Shown: positions 32,546 to 42,752, numbered from the stretch's first letter. The stretch is 64,000 bases of DNA from Chlorobiaceae bacterium (GCA_013334225.1 JAAXXY010000008.1:1-64000); one strand, 5' to 3'. Translations and numbers: made by a program. Notes: a model not told the origin generated them from the letters alone.

Positions 32546-34087
32546 ATGAAACGCCTGATTGCAGAACGAGAAAAAGCACGCCTCGGAGGCGGTGAAAAAC
32601 GCATAGAAGCGCAGCACAATAAAGGGAAGTTCACCGCGAGAGAGCGGATTGACATGCTGCTTGACGAAGGTAGTTTCGAAGAATACGATATGTTTGTCAC
32701 GCACCGCACCACCGATTTCGATCTCGACAAGGAACAGTACCTTTCAGACGGCGTCATTACCGGCCATGGAACGATCGACGGCCGGACAGTCTATATTTTC
32801 TCACAGGATTTCACGGTTCTTGGAGGATCATTGTCCGAAACCAATGCCCTGAAGATCTGTAAAATCATGGACCAGTCCATGAAAGTCGGCGCGCCGCTCA
32901 TCGGCATCAACGACAGCGGAGGCGCAAGAATCCAGGAAGGAGTGAGAAGCCTTGCCGGCTATGCGAGCATTTTCCAGCGCAATATCATGGCATCCGGTGT
33001 CATACCCCAGATATCGGCAATCTTCGGCCCCTGCGCCGGAGGGGCGGTCTACTCTCCCGCTTTGACCGATTTTATCGTTATGACCGACAAAACGAGCTGC
33101 ATGTTCGTGACCGGCCCGAAAGTGGTCAAAACCGTAACCGGCGAAACCATATCCGACGAAGACCTCGGCGGTGCATCCATGCATTCGACAAAATCCGGGG
33201 TTACCCACTTTGTGGGGGCTGATGAAAAAGAGAGCATCCTGCTCATCAGGAAACTGCTCAGTTACCTTCCCCAGAACAATCTCGAAGAGCCTCCCCTTTC
33301 GGTTTGCGACGATCCACCCGACCGGATCGACGAAAATCTCAATACCATCATACCGGAAAAACCCTCCATCCCCTATGATGTGAAAGATATCATCCACTCC
33401 ATCGCGGATAACGGGGAGTTCCTCGAAGTACAGAGGCAGTACGCTCGCAACATCGTGATCGGCTTTGTGACCTTCAACGGCATATCAACCGGCATTGTCG
33501 CCAACCAGCCGAACTACCTTGCCGGATGCCTCGATATCAACGCTTCCCGGAAGAGCGCGCGTTTCGTCCGTTTCTGCGACGCGTTCAACATCCCCATTGT
33601 CACCCTTGTCGATGTACCGGGCTTTCTGCCTGGAAGCGCACAGGAGTTCGACGGTATCATCACCAATGGAGCAAAACTTATCTTTGCCTACGGGGAAGCA
33701 ACCGTCCCGAAAATCACGGTTATCCTCCGCAAAGCGTATGGAGGCGCTTACTGTGTGATGAGCTCCAAACAGCTGCGCGGTGATGTGAACTACGCCTGGC
33801 CGACTGCCGAGATAGCTGTCATGGGCCCCAAAGGAGCCATAGAGGTACTCTACAACAGGGAACTGAAAACACTCTCTAACGAAGAGGAGAGAGCCCGGTT
33901 CGTCGCCGAGAATGCCTCGGAATACCGCGAGAAATTTTCCAATCCGTATGAAGCGGCAAAATACGGATATATCGATGACATTATCGAGCCCCGTAACACC
34001 CGGTTCAGGATAATCCGGGCCTTACAGACCCTGTCTACAAAAAAAGACAGCAATCCACCCAAAAAGCACTCGACCCTTCCACTGTAA
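32546..34087 (+). CDS. mmdA: carboxyltransferase (alpha) subunit of acyl-CoA decarboxylase/carboxylase
   Basis: A 513-residue carboxyltransferase with the double crotonase fold of PccB/MmdA. Landmarks are Lys-Leu/Phe-Thr-Ala-Arg-Glu-Arg-Ile near 30, Asn-Asp-Ser-Gly-Gly-Ala-Arg-Ile-Gln-Glu-Gly, Gly-Pro-Cys-Ala-Gly-Gly-Ala-Val-Tyr-Ser-Pro-Ala, and Val-Pro-Gly-Phe-Leu-Pro-Gly in the C-terminal half. Alone it could be propionyl-CoA carboxylase beta. The three following genes encode membrane pump subunits and a biotin carrier, so methylmalonyl-CoA decarboxylase alpha is more likely. The ATG at 32546 begins the conserved part. Confidence 0.9.
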   Translation: MKRLIAEREKARLGGGEKRIEAQHNKGKFTARERIDMLLDEGSFEEYDMFVTHRTTDFDLDKEQYLSDGVITGHGTIDGRTVYIFSQDFTVLGGSLSETNALKICKIMDQSMKVGAPLIGINDSGGARIQEGVRSLAGYASIFQRNIMASGVIPQISAIFGPCAGGAVYSPALTDFIVMTDKTSCMFVTGPKVVKTVTGETISDEDLGGASMHSTKSGVTHFVGADEKESILLIRKLLSYLPQNNLEEPPLSVCDDPPDRIDENLNTIIPEKPSIPYDVKDIIHSIADNGEFLEVQRQYARNIVIGFVTFNGISTGIVANQPNYLAGCLDINASRKSARFVRFCDAFNIPIVTLVDVPGFLPGSAQEFDGIITNGAKLIFAYGEATVPKITVILRKAYGGAYCVMSSKQLRGDVNYAWPTAEIAVMGPKGAIEVLYNRELKTLSNEEERARFVAENASEYREKFSNPYEAAKYGYIDDIIEPRNTRFRIIRALQTLSTKKDSNPPKKHSTLPL

Positions 34088-34102
34088 CCATGGATCACGA
34101 CA

Positions 34103-34474
34103 ATGCTATCCTTTGATCAGCTTCTGCCGGTTGATTTTTCGGCAATCACGAGGGATCAGATGATCCTTGCCATATTCGGCTATATGACCGTCATCTGTTC
34201 TCTTTTTCTTTTTTTCATGGTTTTCAGCCTGATACCGGCTTTCCGGCAGAGGAAACTCAGGAAAAAGTTCGAAGAGGAAGGAATGCCGGAAATGTCGAAC
34301 CGAATGGTGCCTGGTGAGGTAAGCGCGGCAATAGCACTTGCTGTTTCACTCTACCTCGAAGAGCTCCACGACCAGGAAACGTCTGTACTGACCATAAAAA
34401 AAGTCGGGAAAACATACTCTCCCTGGAATTCGAAAATCTACAATGTCATCAATTTTAACCAGGGTAAAAGATGA
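34103..34474 (+). CDS. Na+-pumping decarboxylase gamma/delta subunit (OadG family)
   Basis: A 123-residue protein with one transmembrane helix (about 20-45), followed by a basic cytoplasmic segment and a helix with Glu-Val-Ser-Ala-Ala-Ile-Ala-Leu-Ala-Val. This layout is that of OadG/MmdD, the small subunit that ties the carboxyltransferase to the membrane pump. It starts 15 bases after the alpha gene and overlaps the biotin carrier gene by four bases. Confidence 0.8.
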   Translation: MLSFDQLLPVDFSAITRDQMILAIFGYMTVICSLFLFFMVFSLIPAFRQRKLRKKFEEEGMPEMSNRMVPGEVSAAIALAVSLYLEELHDQETSVLTIKKVGKTYSPWNSKIYNVINFNQGKR

Positions 34475-34890
34475 GGCGCTTCAAATTCACGATAGCCGGC
34501 AACCGGTATAACGTTGAAATCAGGTCCTTCGACGACCACGTTACCGAAATCGAGGTAAACGGCACATCATACCTTGTCGAGCTGGACAAAGGAATACCAA
34601 GACCGCAGCCTCCGAAAATTGTACGCACGGCCCCACCACCGCCGCCAAAGCCTCCAGAACCGCTCAACAAGCCGGGATTGAGCCTTATAAAGGCCCCGCT
34701 CCCGGGTACGATTATCGCAATCTCGGTCGAACCGGGCATGCAGATAGCCATGGACCAGCCGGTACTGGTGCTCGAGGCAATGAAAATGGAGAACAACATC
34801 TTTGCCGAAAAACCCGGCATCGTCAAGGCTGTCCTGGTTTCCGTAGGTGATACTGTCATGCAGGGAGATGTCCTGATCGAAATTGAATAA
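34471..34890 (+). CDS. biotin carboxyl carrier subunit of the decarboxylase
   Basis: A 139-residue biotinyl protein. An N-terminal beta-rich part (1-40) is followed by a Pro-rich flexible linker (about 45-70) and a C-terminal biotinyl domain with Glu-Ala-Met-Lys-Met-Glu-Asn, whose Lys carries biotin. It moves CO2 from the carboxyltransferase to the membrane beta subunit. Overlapping starts with its neighbours show a tight operon. Confidence 0.92.
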   Translation: MRRFKFTIAGNRYNVEIRSFDDHVTEIEVNGTSYLVELDKGIPRPQPPKIVRTAPPPPPKPPEPLNKPGLSLIKAPLPGTIIAISVEPGMQIAMDQPVLVLEAMKMENNIFAEKPGIVKAVLVSVGDTVMQGDVLIEIE

Positions 34891-34897
34891 TACCATC

Positions 34898-36034
34898 ATG
34901 GAAGAAATTGCACGTTTTTTCGAATATTCAGGCTTTGCCAATGCGACGCCGGGTCACTTCCTGATGATCCTTGTGGGCCTGGTATTCATCTACCTCGCTA
35001 TCCGTTTCGAATATGAACCGCTGCTCCTCGTCCCGATCGGCTTCGGCATGGTGCTGGGCAACATTCCGTTTCTTGAGCATGCAGGTCTGCGGCTCGGGGT
35101 TTACGAGAATGAAAGCGTGATGAAATACCTGTATATGGGCGTGCTCAAAGGGGTTTTTCCGCCCCTGATATTCCTCGGAATCGGCGCAATGACGGATTTC
35201 TCACCCCTCATATCGAATCCGAAGCTCTTCCTGCTCGGCGCCGCTGCCCAGCTCGGCATCTTTTTGACCTATATCGGCGCCATAACACTCGGGTTCAACA
35301 ACCTCGAATCGGCATCGATCGGCATTATCGGCGGAGCCGACGGTCCGACAGCGATATTTCTCTCATCGAGGCTTGCCCCACGCCTGATAGGAGCAATAAC
35401 GATCGCGGCCTACACATATATGGCCCTTGTCCCTCTGATCCAGCCACCGGTCATGCGTCTGCTGACAACGCAAAAGGAACGCAGGATCAGAATGAAACCG
35501 CCCCGTTCGGTTACCAAAAGGGAAAAAGTGCTCTTTCCCATTATCGGCGTTCTGGTAACGGGTTTCATAGCACCGGGTTCACTCCCCCTGCTCGGCATGC
35601 TTTTCCTGGGCAACCTGCTCAGGGAATCCATGGTTACGAAAAGGCTTGCCGACACGGCAAGAAATGCGGTTATCGATACCGTAACCATTATTCTCGGCGT
35701 CACGATCGGAGCTTCAACCCAGGCAACCACATTCCTGACGAAGGAGTCACTGCAGATCTTCATCTTGGGTGCGGGAGCATTTGTCATATCGACAGCTGGA
35801 GGGGTACTGTTCGCAAAACTCCTGAACCTTTTTCTTTCCGATGAAAACAGGATCAATCCGCTTATCGGCGCAGCAGGGGTCTCGGCAGTCCCGAACAGCG
35901 CAAAGGTTGCCCACCAGGAAGGGCTGAGAGCTGACCCTTCGAATCACCTGATCATGCATGCCATGGCACCCAATGTCGCCGGTGTTATAGGATCAGCCGT
36001 CGCGGCAGGCATCATGATGGGGAGCCTGCTATGA
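34898..36034 (+). CDS. mmdB: Na+-translocating decarboxylase beta subunit (OadB/MmdB family)
   Basis: A 378-residue, strongly hydrophobic protein with about nine transmembrane helices. The family motifs Ile-Gly-Gly-Ala-Asp-Gly-Pro-Thr-Ala-Ile-Phe (Asp is the ion/carboxylation site) and, near the end, Gly-Ala-Ala-Gly-Val-Ser-Ala-Val-Pro-Asn-Ser-Ala are intact. It decarboxylates carboxybiotin and exports Na+. An alternative start at 34883 would overlap the carrier gene. The gene runs into the opposing gene at 36029-36034. With its partners it likely links methylmalonyl-CoA decarboxylation to a sodium gradient. Confidence 0.92.
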   Translation: MEEIARFFEYSGFANATPGHFLMILVGLVFIYLAIRFEYEPLLLVPIGFGMVLGNIPFLEHAGLRLGVYENESVMKYLYMGVLKGVFPPLIFLGIGAMTDFSPLISNPKLFLLGAAAQLGIFLTYIGAITLGFNNLESASIGIIGGADGPTAIFLSSRLAPRLIGAITIAAYTYMALVPLIQPPVMRLLTTQKERRIRMKPPRSVTKREKVLFPIIGVLVTGFIAPGSLPLLGMLFLGNLLRESMVTKRLADTARNAVIDTVTIILGVTIGASTQATTFLTKESLQIFILGAGAFVISTAGGVLFAKLLNLFLSDENRINPLIGAAGVSAVPNSAKVAHQEGLRADPSNHLIMHAMAPNVAGVIGSAVAAGIMMGSLL

Positions 36035-36784
36035 CATTCCCTCCCCGAGTGGATGGCGGCGCTCGAACCCGCGGACTGCCTCCTGGTAGTTCCACCCCGC
36101 CGGGGATGTGCTCTTCAGCCGGTCCGCGAGCTGTTTGAGGCCCCCGGCAAGCGAAAGCCTTTCATTATCGGTTACCGAGCAGAATACCGAGGCAAAATGG
36201 TTACGCTGGACATGCACGGAGATTTCGTAAACCCCTTTTGTGGCAATACAGCGGTAGAAATCCTGAACGTTCCAGTCAAGAATATCGGAAAGCACTTCAA
36301 GGTACAGCGGTTCACCAAGCCCTTCCGAAAAAGCGAGCTGGAGCCTGACGAGCGGATAGTGCTGTTCAGAGAAACAGGACATCCTCAACCGGAAATGTCT
36401 TTTCTCGAGAGCAGCGGCAATTAAAGGAGCTTCCTGGTCTACCCCCTGATAACCGAGATCGATCAGGATCCTCGCCATACCTCCGAGAGACGTAACGGCA
36501 GGCATATTCGGTTCGATAGCGCCGGGGTAACCGAATATCTTCGGGTTTTCCCCGCCCAGGGTCATCGTGCCTCTGACTTTCGACAGCCTCATGCTTGAAC
36601 CTGTACCGGGAGGAAGACCCCTGATCAGCTCTGCATACTTAGGGTCCGTATCGGCGAACCTTTTTCCTGAACTCCAGGTCGATAGCCCTTCGAAAACTTC
36701 TGCGATATCGATCTGTCCATAATCCTGAGCCGACCGGGACGATCGTTCCGGCACTTTCTGGAAAAACATGTCGAAAAAACCCAT
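36029..36784 (-). CDS. hypothetical protein
   Basis: A 251-residue soluble protein with no signal peptide, membrane helix or family I recognise. Visible traits are a conserved-looking Gly-Gly-Glu-Asn-Pro-Lys-Ile-Phe-Gly-Tyr-Pro-Gly-Ala segment near 76-90 and a mixed alpha/beta C-terminal half. The start at 36784 has GGAGGGAGG just upstream; a longer frame to 36820 does not. It converges on, and overlaps by six bases, the mmdB gene. It could be one of the lineage-conserved unknowns of Chlorobi. Confidence 0.65.
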   Translation of the reverse strand: MGFFDMFFQKVPERSSRSAQDYGQIDIAEVFEGLSTWSSGKRFADTDPKYAELIRGLPPGTGSSMRLSKVRGTMTLGGENPKIFGYPGAIEPNMPAVTSLGGMARILIDLGYQGVDQEAPLIAAALEKRHFRLRMSCFSEQHYPLVRLQLAFSEGLGEPLYLEVLSDILDWNVQDFYRCIATKGVYEISVHVQRNHFASVFCSVTDNERLSLAGGLKQLADRLKSTSPAGWNYQEAVRGFERRHPLGEGMS

Positions 36785-37108
36785 TCCTCCCTCCGTTTCA
36801 TTGTTACATGGAAAACGCAAGTCTTTGAATTACAAATATAATGAATCCTAAGACGCTTATTCCTGACAAACCCGTGGGTTTACCGGAATCTGTCAATCAA
36901 TGGGCCTCTGCTGAAAAGTGCTAAAGCTTGAAACAAAATCCTGATGAAGAATCGTCAGAGAAAAGCAAGTCACGAATTCCGGGGAAATGCGAGAAAAGAT
37001 AATTTTCACCATTACGGATGACTTATGCAGAGAAAAAAAACGAAACAGCACCGCTGCTGACAGATGTTATGCCGGGCGTTCTGAAGAAAAAACAGCTGGA
37101 AATATTGA
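36785..37108. other. gene-free stretch, no feature recognised
   Basis: About 320 bases between the sensor-kinase gene end and the start of the minus-strand hypothetical gene. It presumably holds the latter's promoter. No repeat copy, RNA gene or strong hairpin was seen, and no intrinsic terminator for the kinase operon is obvious. Confidence 0.35.
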
Positions 37109-39199
37109 TCAAAGAACCTGAATTATCTTCTGCTTCATCAGCGAGCGGTTGACCGGTTTGACAAGATAAGCGTTCATACCGCTCTCCATTGCTTCCAAGA
37201 TAACAGAACTGTCCGATTCACCACTCATGGCTACAATTGGAATCATGCGGTTATCCGAACTCCCATTACGTATTCGTTTCGTAACTTCTATGCCATCAAT
37301 AAGAGGCATCTGGATATCGAGCAGCAGAAGATCAAATGACATTGTTTTGATGATTTCGAGTGCTTCGAAACCGTTCTTGGCTTCGATAACATGTTCAATA
37401 CCGAAATTCTGAAGCATGGCCCTCACAGCAGTACGGTTAACCGCCGAATCATCCACAACAAGCACTTTCTTCTCCGAAAGATTCTTATGTTCATCTGCCG
37501 TGGTAATGGAGGATAGTGCTTTTGAAAGAGCGGAAACAAGAGGTTGAAGCATCAACGGTAAGGTAAGCACTTCCACAATACCTGATTTTTCAGCTCTTGC
37601 CGAATAGAGATATGAGGGTTGAGCGGAATAAACGACAACAGGGAATGGTTTGCTGGCTTCATTACCCCCTTTTAGAAAATGGGTCAGCCTGAAACAATCA
37701 AATACAGGCAGATCGATTTCACAAAGAAACAGGTCGTATCGCCCTGAAGTGAATTTCATCAGGGCATCCGGGCCATCTTTTGCAATTTCAGTTTTACATC
37801 CAAGCGGTTCGAGAAGAGAGATAATGCTTGTGACCCGTTCTTGATCATGATCGGCAAGAAGGATGCACTTTCCATCAAAGCGCTCTCTGTTGTCCCGGTA
37901 AAGCTGTTCATGGAACCCGGCAAGTTCATCCGTTTTGACAACCGGAAAGCTCAGGGTGAATTCCGTATACTCTCCCTGGACTGATTCACAGTTAATTTCC
38001 CCCCCGAATTGGTGCATAACTCTTCTGCAATAGGCAAGCCCCAATCCGGTTCCGCCTTTTTTCCCGGATGTAAAAAACGGATCGAATATTTTCGGCAGGT
38101 TTTCTTTTGAAATACCCGGTCCGGTATCTTTAATGGTAACATAATTCATGAGCTCACCCCGATGGATCCTTATTAATATTGTTCCATCCGGATAAAGTCT
38201 TAAAAAATACAGAGCATTCATGACGAGGTTGAAAATCACAAAGAGATACATCGACTCAATCCCTTTGAAAAGAAAATCTTCCTCTTCCGAAAAAGAAATC
38301 CGGGAACGTTCCTCTTCAGATTCATAGCCGTACTCATCAAGAGCTCTGTGTGTTACAGCTGTTGCTGAAAGATATGCTGTACCGCTCTTGAACTGATGTT
38401 CATCCCTCACTTCCGCCAGAATCATATCAATAACCTGGGCGCCCCTGTTTATCGCCATCTGTCCCTGAGCCAGTTGCCTGTATATTTTTTCAAGGACTAT
38501 TTCATTCAGTTCGAACATGCTGTTCTCAGAATATGCAGGCAGCAGGTCCTGAACAGCTTCGATATTATGTCGGACCTGCCCGAGAGGGTTTCTCATTTCA
38601 TGAGCGATGCCGGCGGCGATGGCCTGAAGAGCGGCATTTCTTTCAAGTGCGATTTGTCCCTTGCTATTGCTGTAACTGAATATGTAACCTGCGACAATAG
38701 TAAAAAAGATGACTATGGAATAAAGAGGAACATTGAAATGAGGATTAAGAACAAAACCGGGTGCAGAAAGAAGGAAAAAAACAAATGCGGCAGCAACACC
38801 TAAAAAAAGATCTATAAGAAAAATCAACCAGTTCGGAACAAATGCAATAAGAATGAATACCATGAATATTTCCCAATACAGCCAGAGCTCATGAAAATTG
38901 TTCATCAGCAGATTGGTTGTAAATATAAAAGGAAGAACAACGATGATTGAAAAATGCCAATAATATGGAAAATATCTTTTAAGAATAGAGGGAAACCATT
39001 TCCGGAAAATCACGGAAAGCGACAAGAATACTGCAACCATCCGTATGTAAAAATTTTCATACGGCAGGTGAAATCCATATTTGAATAAAAAATAAAAAAT
39101 TAAATGCGCTGGCGCTCCAAGAATACCTGCGGCCAGGACATTGAAATCCGAAACCATTGTGCCTTCAGCCAAGGCCTTTTTAAAATAGTTCCGAATCAT
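37109..39199 (-). CDS. CqsS-like hybrid sensor histidine kinase
   Basis: A 696-residue membrane kinase. Six helices span about residues 18-178, then Gly-Ile-Ala-His-Glu-Met-Arg-Asn-Pro-Leu with phospho-acceptor His200, an ATPase domain (Asp-Thr-Gly-Pro-Gly-Ile near 358-363 and Gly-Thr-Gly-Leu-Gly-Leu near 383-388), a degenerate receiver (443-565) with Glu494 where Asp is expected, and a full receiver (577-696) with Asp628. The membrane part matches the Vibrio CAI-1 receptor CqsS by eye (Pro-Tyr-Glu-Asn, Leu-Met-Asn-Asn, Leu-Pro-Phe-Ile-Phe positions). Length and His/Asp positions (CqsS 686, His194, Asp618) agree closely. The start overlaps the flavoprotein stop (ATGA), so it belongs to the AfsA-like operon. 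Confidence 0.88.
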   Translation of the reverse strand: MIRNYFKKALAEGTMVSDFNVLAAGILGAPAHLIFYFLFKYGFHLPYENFYIRMVAVFLSLSVIFRKWFPSILKRYFPYYWHFSIIVVLPFIFTTNLLMNNFHELWLYWEIFMVFILIAFVPNWLIFLIDLFLGVAAAFVFFLLSAPGFVLNPHFNVPLYSIVIFFTIVAGYIFSYSNSKGQIALERNAALQAIAAGIAHEMRNPLGQVRHNIEAVQDLLPAYSENSMFELNEIVLEKIYRQLAQGQMAINRGAQVIDMILAEVRDEHQFKSGTAYLSATAVTHRALDEYGYESEEERSRISFSEEEDFLFKGIESMYLFVIFNLVMNALYFLRLYPDGTILIRIHRGELMNYVTIKDTGPGISKENLPKIFDPFFTSGKKGGTGLGLAYCRRVMHQFGGEINCESVQGEYTEFTLSFPVVKTDELAGFHEQLYRDNRERFDGKCILLADHDQERVTSIISLLEPLGCKTEIAKDGPDALMKFTSGRYDLFLCEIDLPVFDCFRLTHFLKGGNEASKPFPVVVYSAQPSYLYSARAEKSGIVEVLTLPLMLQPLVSALSKALSSITTADEHKNLSEKKVLVVDDSAVNRTAVRAMLQNFGIEHVIEAKNGFEALEIIKTMSFDLLLLDIQMPLIDGIEVTKRIRNGSSDNRMIPIVAMSGESDSSVILEAMESGMNAYLVKPVNRSLMKQKIIQVL

Positions 39200-40515
39200 G
39201 ATACTGAGTATTTTTGTACAAGTTCTTTCACTGTTTCTTCCGCAGCTGCAAAACAGGATTCGATCGAAGCACCTCTTCGGAAATCTCCTGTTATATAGAA
39301 ACCGTGAAATGACGCAAGGGCTTTCCGCAGTTCTTCAAAAAGTCTGTAATGGAATTGCGAATACGCACACAAACCGGGAGACACGTATTTATATATCATT
39401 GCCGTGCGGCAATTGTCCGATATGTTAAAATAAGGCAATACTTTTTTTTCTGCCAACAAGACGGCATCTTTTCCATCTGTATCGGGATTTATTTGTTTTC
39501 TGGCCGATCTTCCGCTGAATGTATACCGAACAAGATCAAGATCATTGATCCCATAAGCTCCGGCGTTGCTCAATGCGGATGAATCGTCAAAAACCATTGC
39601 CCGGAATCCTTTACTGAATACATTTCTCTGGTACGCAGCAATGGCTACGGACACGGGAAAATAGTTAACGCGGTCAAGCAGTATGGATGCTTCGGGTAAA
39701 AAATCGCTGACAAGCCCAGACAACTCACAGGCGGGCAGAGCCGAAATGACATGGTCATAAGATATTGTAGAGCTTCCCTTCATCGATGTATATGACAGAC
39801 TTATGGCACGTCCTGGCTCATTCCGGCAAAGGCGATCTACCTTATGACCTGCAAAAATGCTGAGCCTTCCTTTATGCTGAGACAGGAAGGCTTCAAGAAG
39901 CTGATGCATACCGCCTTTCAGCTGCTCATAACTGTCAAGAACGAGTGCAAGATTAGAACCGAAATTTCCGGCAAAACACTCGTCAGGTTCAGCCCCATTC
40001 ATTCTTATTGTTATCGGCCTGATGAAATAAGAAACGCAGCGAGCTGAAAAATTACCTGACAGCGGCTTATGATCGCAGTGATCGGCAATGTTATTGAAGA
40101 AAGGAGTTCGAAGCATACCCTCCGAGCCATCTTTCAAAATTGCCATAACCCAGGGGTAAAGATCGAATGCCCCCCTTAAACCAGCGAGTTTCAAAAAACC
40201 GGAAAGGTTCGAAAGCGTCCGGTTATCCTTGTTTATCTGTATCACTTCATCGTCAATGACCTGAGAAGTGCTGAAACCGAAATATTCATAAGGAAAATCC
40301 CCGGTCTCACTGACGAATTTCCTGAATCTCCGGTACTTTTTTCCAATATTCTTTCCTCCGAAATCAAGCCACCTTCCGAGCATCTCCTCGCTTCCTACCC
40401 TGCCTCCGATACGGGATGCCGATTCATAAATATCAACGGAAAAACCTTCTTTCAGGAGATAGTAAGCTGTTGCTATCCCTGAAATGCCTCCCCCTATGAC
40501 AGCAGCTTTTCTCAT
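39196..40515 (-). CDS. FAD-dependent amine-oxidase/protoporphyrinogen-oxidase-like enzyme
   Basis: A 439-residue flavoprotein. The N-terminal dinucleotide-binding motif Ile-Gly-Gly-Gly-Ile-Ser-Gly-Ile-Ala-Thr-Ala-Tyr (7-18) ends with Asp-Ile-Tyr-Glu, followed by Ile-Gly-Gly-Arg-Val-Gly-Ser. The C-terminal FAD site is Tyr-Ile-Thr-Gly-Asp-Phe with Ile-Glu-Ser-Cys-Phe. The family includes HemG/HemY-like oxidases, carotenoid desaturases and amine oxidases. The gene is coupled by four-base overlaps to the AfsA-like gene before it and the sensor kinase after it. I infer that it modifies the product of the AfsA-like enzyme, but a porphyrin or amine substrate is not excluded. Confidence 0.82.
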   Translation of the reverse strand: MRKAAVIGGGISGIATAYYLLKEGFSVDIYESASRIGGRVGSEEMLGRWLDFGGKNIGKKYRRFRKFVSETGDFPYEYFGFSTSQVIDDEVIQINKDNRTLSNLSGFLKLAGLRGAFDLYPWVMAILKDGSEGMLRTPFFNNIADHCDHKPLSGNFSARCVSYFIRPITIRMNGAEPDECFAGNFGSNLALVLDSYEQLKGGMHQLLEAFLSQHKGRLSIFAGHKVDRLCRNEPGRAISLSYTSMKGSSTISYDHVISALPACELSGLVSDFLPEASILLDRVNYFPVSVAIAAYQRNVFSKGFRAMVFDDSSALSNAGAYGINDLDLVRYTFSGRSARKQINPDTDGKDAVLLAEKKVLPYFNISDNCRTAMIYKYVSPGLCAYSQFHYRLFEELRKALASFHGFYITGDFRRGASIESCFAAAEETVKELVQKYSVS

Positions 40516-41507
40516 GCAGGCAGAGAGTTGTTCTTTACAAGGTCCATTTTTGCGTCATATTGCCTTTTGATCCTCTCGTTTATTTTTCCGGAACGGATAC
40601 GGTGCGTAGCATAGGCATCCAGGCTCCTGAAAATTCCGGCCTTCAAAGTAGCTGCGGCACAAAGTTTTCCCCATTGAAACACCTGGCATACGGCATAGGA
40701 TTCATCTTCATCATTTTTCTCCAGGCTCTTGAAGCTGCTGTACGCTCTGATGACAACAGGAGAAGATTTTTCAACGTAATTATAAAAATTGGTATCGTAG
40801 GATAAGAGCGTCATTCCTCCGCCGAGCGGAAGACTGCCCTGAACGTGGGCAACCGCAAGAGATGCTTGCCGCATAGCCTCGAGAATGAGCATGCCCTGCA
40901 AATGATCGGATTCATGATCGAAACTGAACTCGTCTATTTCACCGAACATGTTGAAATAAATCAGTTTTCCTGTCATAAAGGGTTCGGATATAAGGACATT
41001 CCTGACGTTTTTCTTGTGCACAAAAACCGGAATGATGGGTTCCGGCAACAAGTCACTCTCGGAAAGTGCGATAGTGCTCTGTAAAAGAGTTTTAAAATCA
41101 AAGGGTATTTTTGTCATCAAAGCAGCAGCTGTTTCGGCATCAACATATTGCTGATCTGTCGGTAAAGTATGGAGAAGCGCTTTGATGCATGCATGGATAC
41201 CGGGATTGGCAAGCCTGAACTCCTTTGAAAGAAATATTTCACCCGTATCTCCAAGTATCTTTAATAAACTGCACGCTTGTTCTGCCGAATCAACATGCAC
41301 AAGCTGAAGAGGTTTGACATTCTGAGGAATATTGTCCCCATTGAAAAGAATGGTATAAGGTTTTTTCCCGGGATTGAGGGTCAGATACTTATGATCTTTT
41401 TTTTGTCTTTTGACCGTACGCATCAGAGAAAACCGTTCAACCGGCGCAGGTTGAACGGGTATGCGCAAATTGGGAATATGCAGGTTTTTTTCAGAGCGGT
41501 CTGACAT
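40512..41507 (-). CDS. AfsA-like A-factor biosynthesis hotdog protein
   Basis: A 331-residue protein. Residues 160-292 form an AfsA-type hotdog repeat: Val-Phe-Val-His-Lys-Lys-Asn-Val-Arg-Asn-Val-Leu-Ile (161-173), then Phe-Asp-His-Glu-Ser-Asp-His-Leu-Gln-Gly-Met-Leu-Ile-Leu-Glu-Ala-Met-Arg-Gln-Ala (197-216), matching the Asp-His-x5-Gly-Met-Leu-x2-Glu-Ala-x-Arg-Gln signature. Residues 1-140 may be a divergent first hotdog. In Streptomyces, AfsA joins a beta-ketoacyl chain to dihydroxyacetone phosphate to start gamma-butyrolactone synthesis. The ATG at 41507 has AGGA upstream; the frame is open to 41657 but that part looks non-coding. It is the first gene of a three-gene operon. Confidence 0.8.
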   Translation of the reverse strand: MSDRSEKNLHIPNLRIPVQPAPVERFSLMRTVKRQKKDHKYLTLNPGKKPYTILFNGDNIPQNVKPLQLVHVDSAEQACSLLKILGDTGEIFLSKEFRLANPGIHACIKALLHTLPTDQQYVDAETAAALMTKIPFDFKTLLQSTIALSESDLLPEPIIPVFVHKKNVRNVLISEPFMTGKLIYFNMFGEIDEFSFDHESDHLQGMLILEAMRQASLAVAHVQGSLPLGGGMTLLSYDTNFYNYVEKSSPVVIRAYSSFKSLEKNDEDESYAVCQVFQWGKLCAAATLKAGIFRSLDAYATHRIRSGKINERIKRQYDAKMDLVKNNSLPA

Positions 41508-41609
41508 TATAAATCCTGTTTTTAATTGATTATCATCGGTGGACCATGTACAATCGGTTCCTGAAACTTTAGTATGATTTAAATATAACCTTAAATGAAA
41601 CAACAATAA

Positions 41610-42752
<1,143 letters not shown>

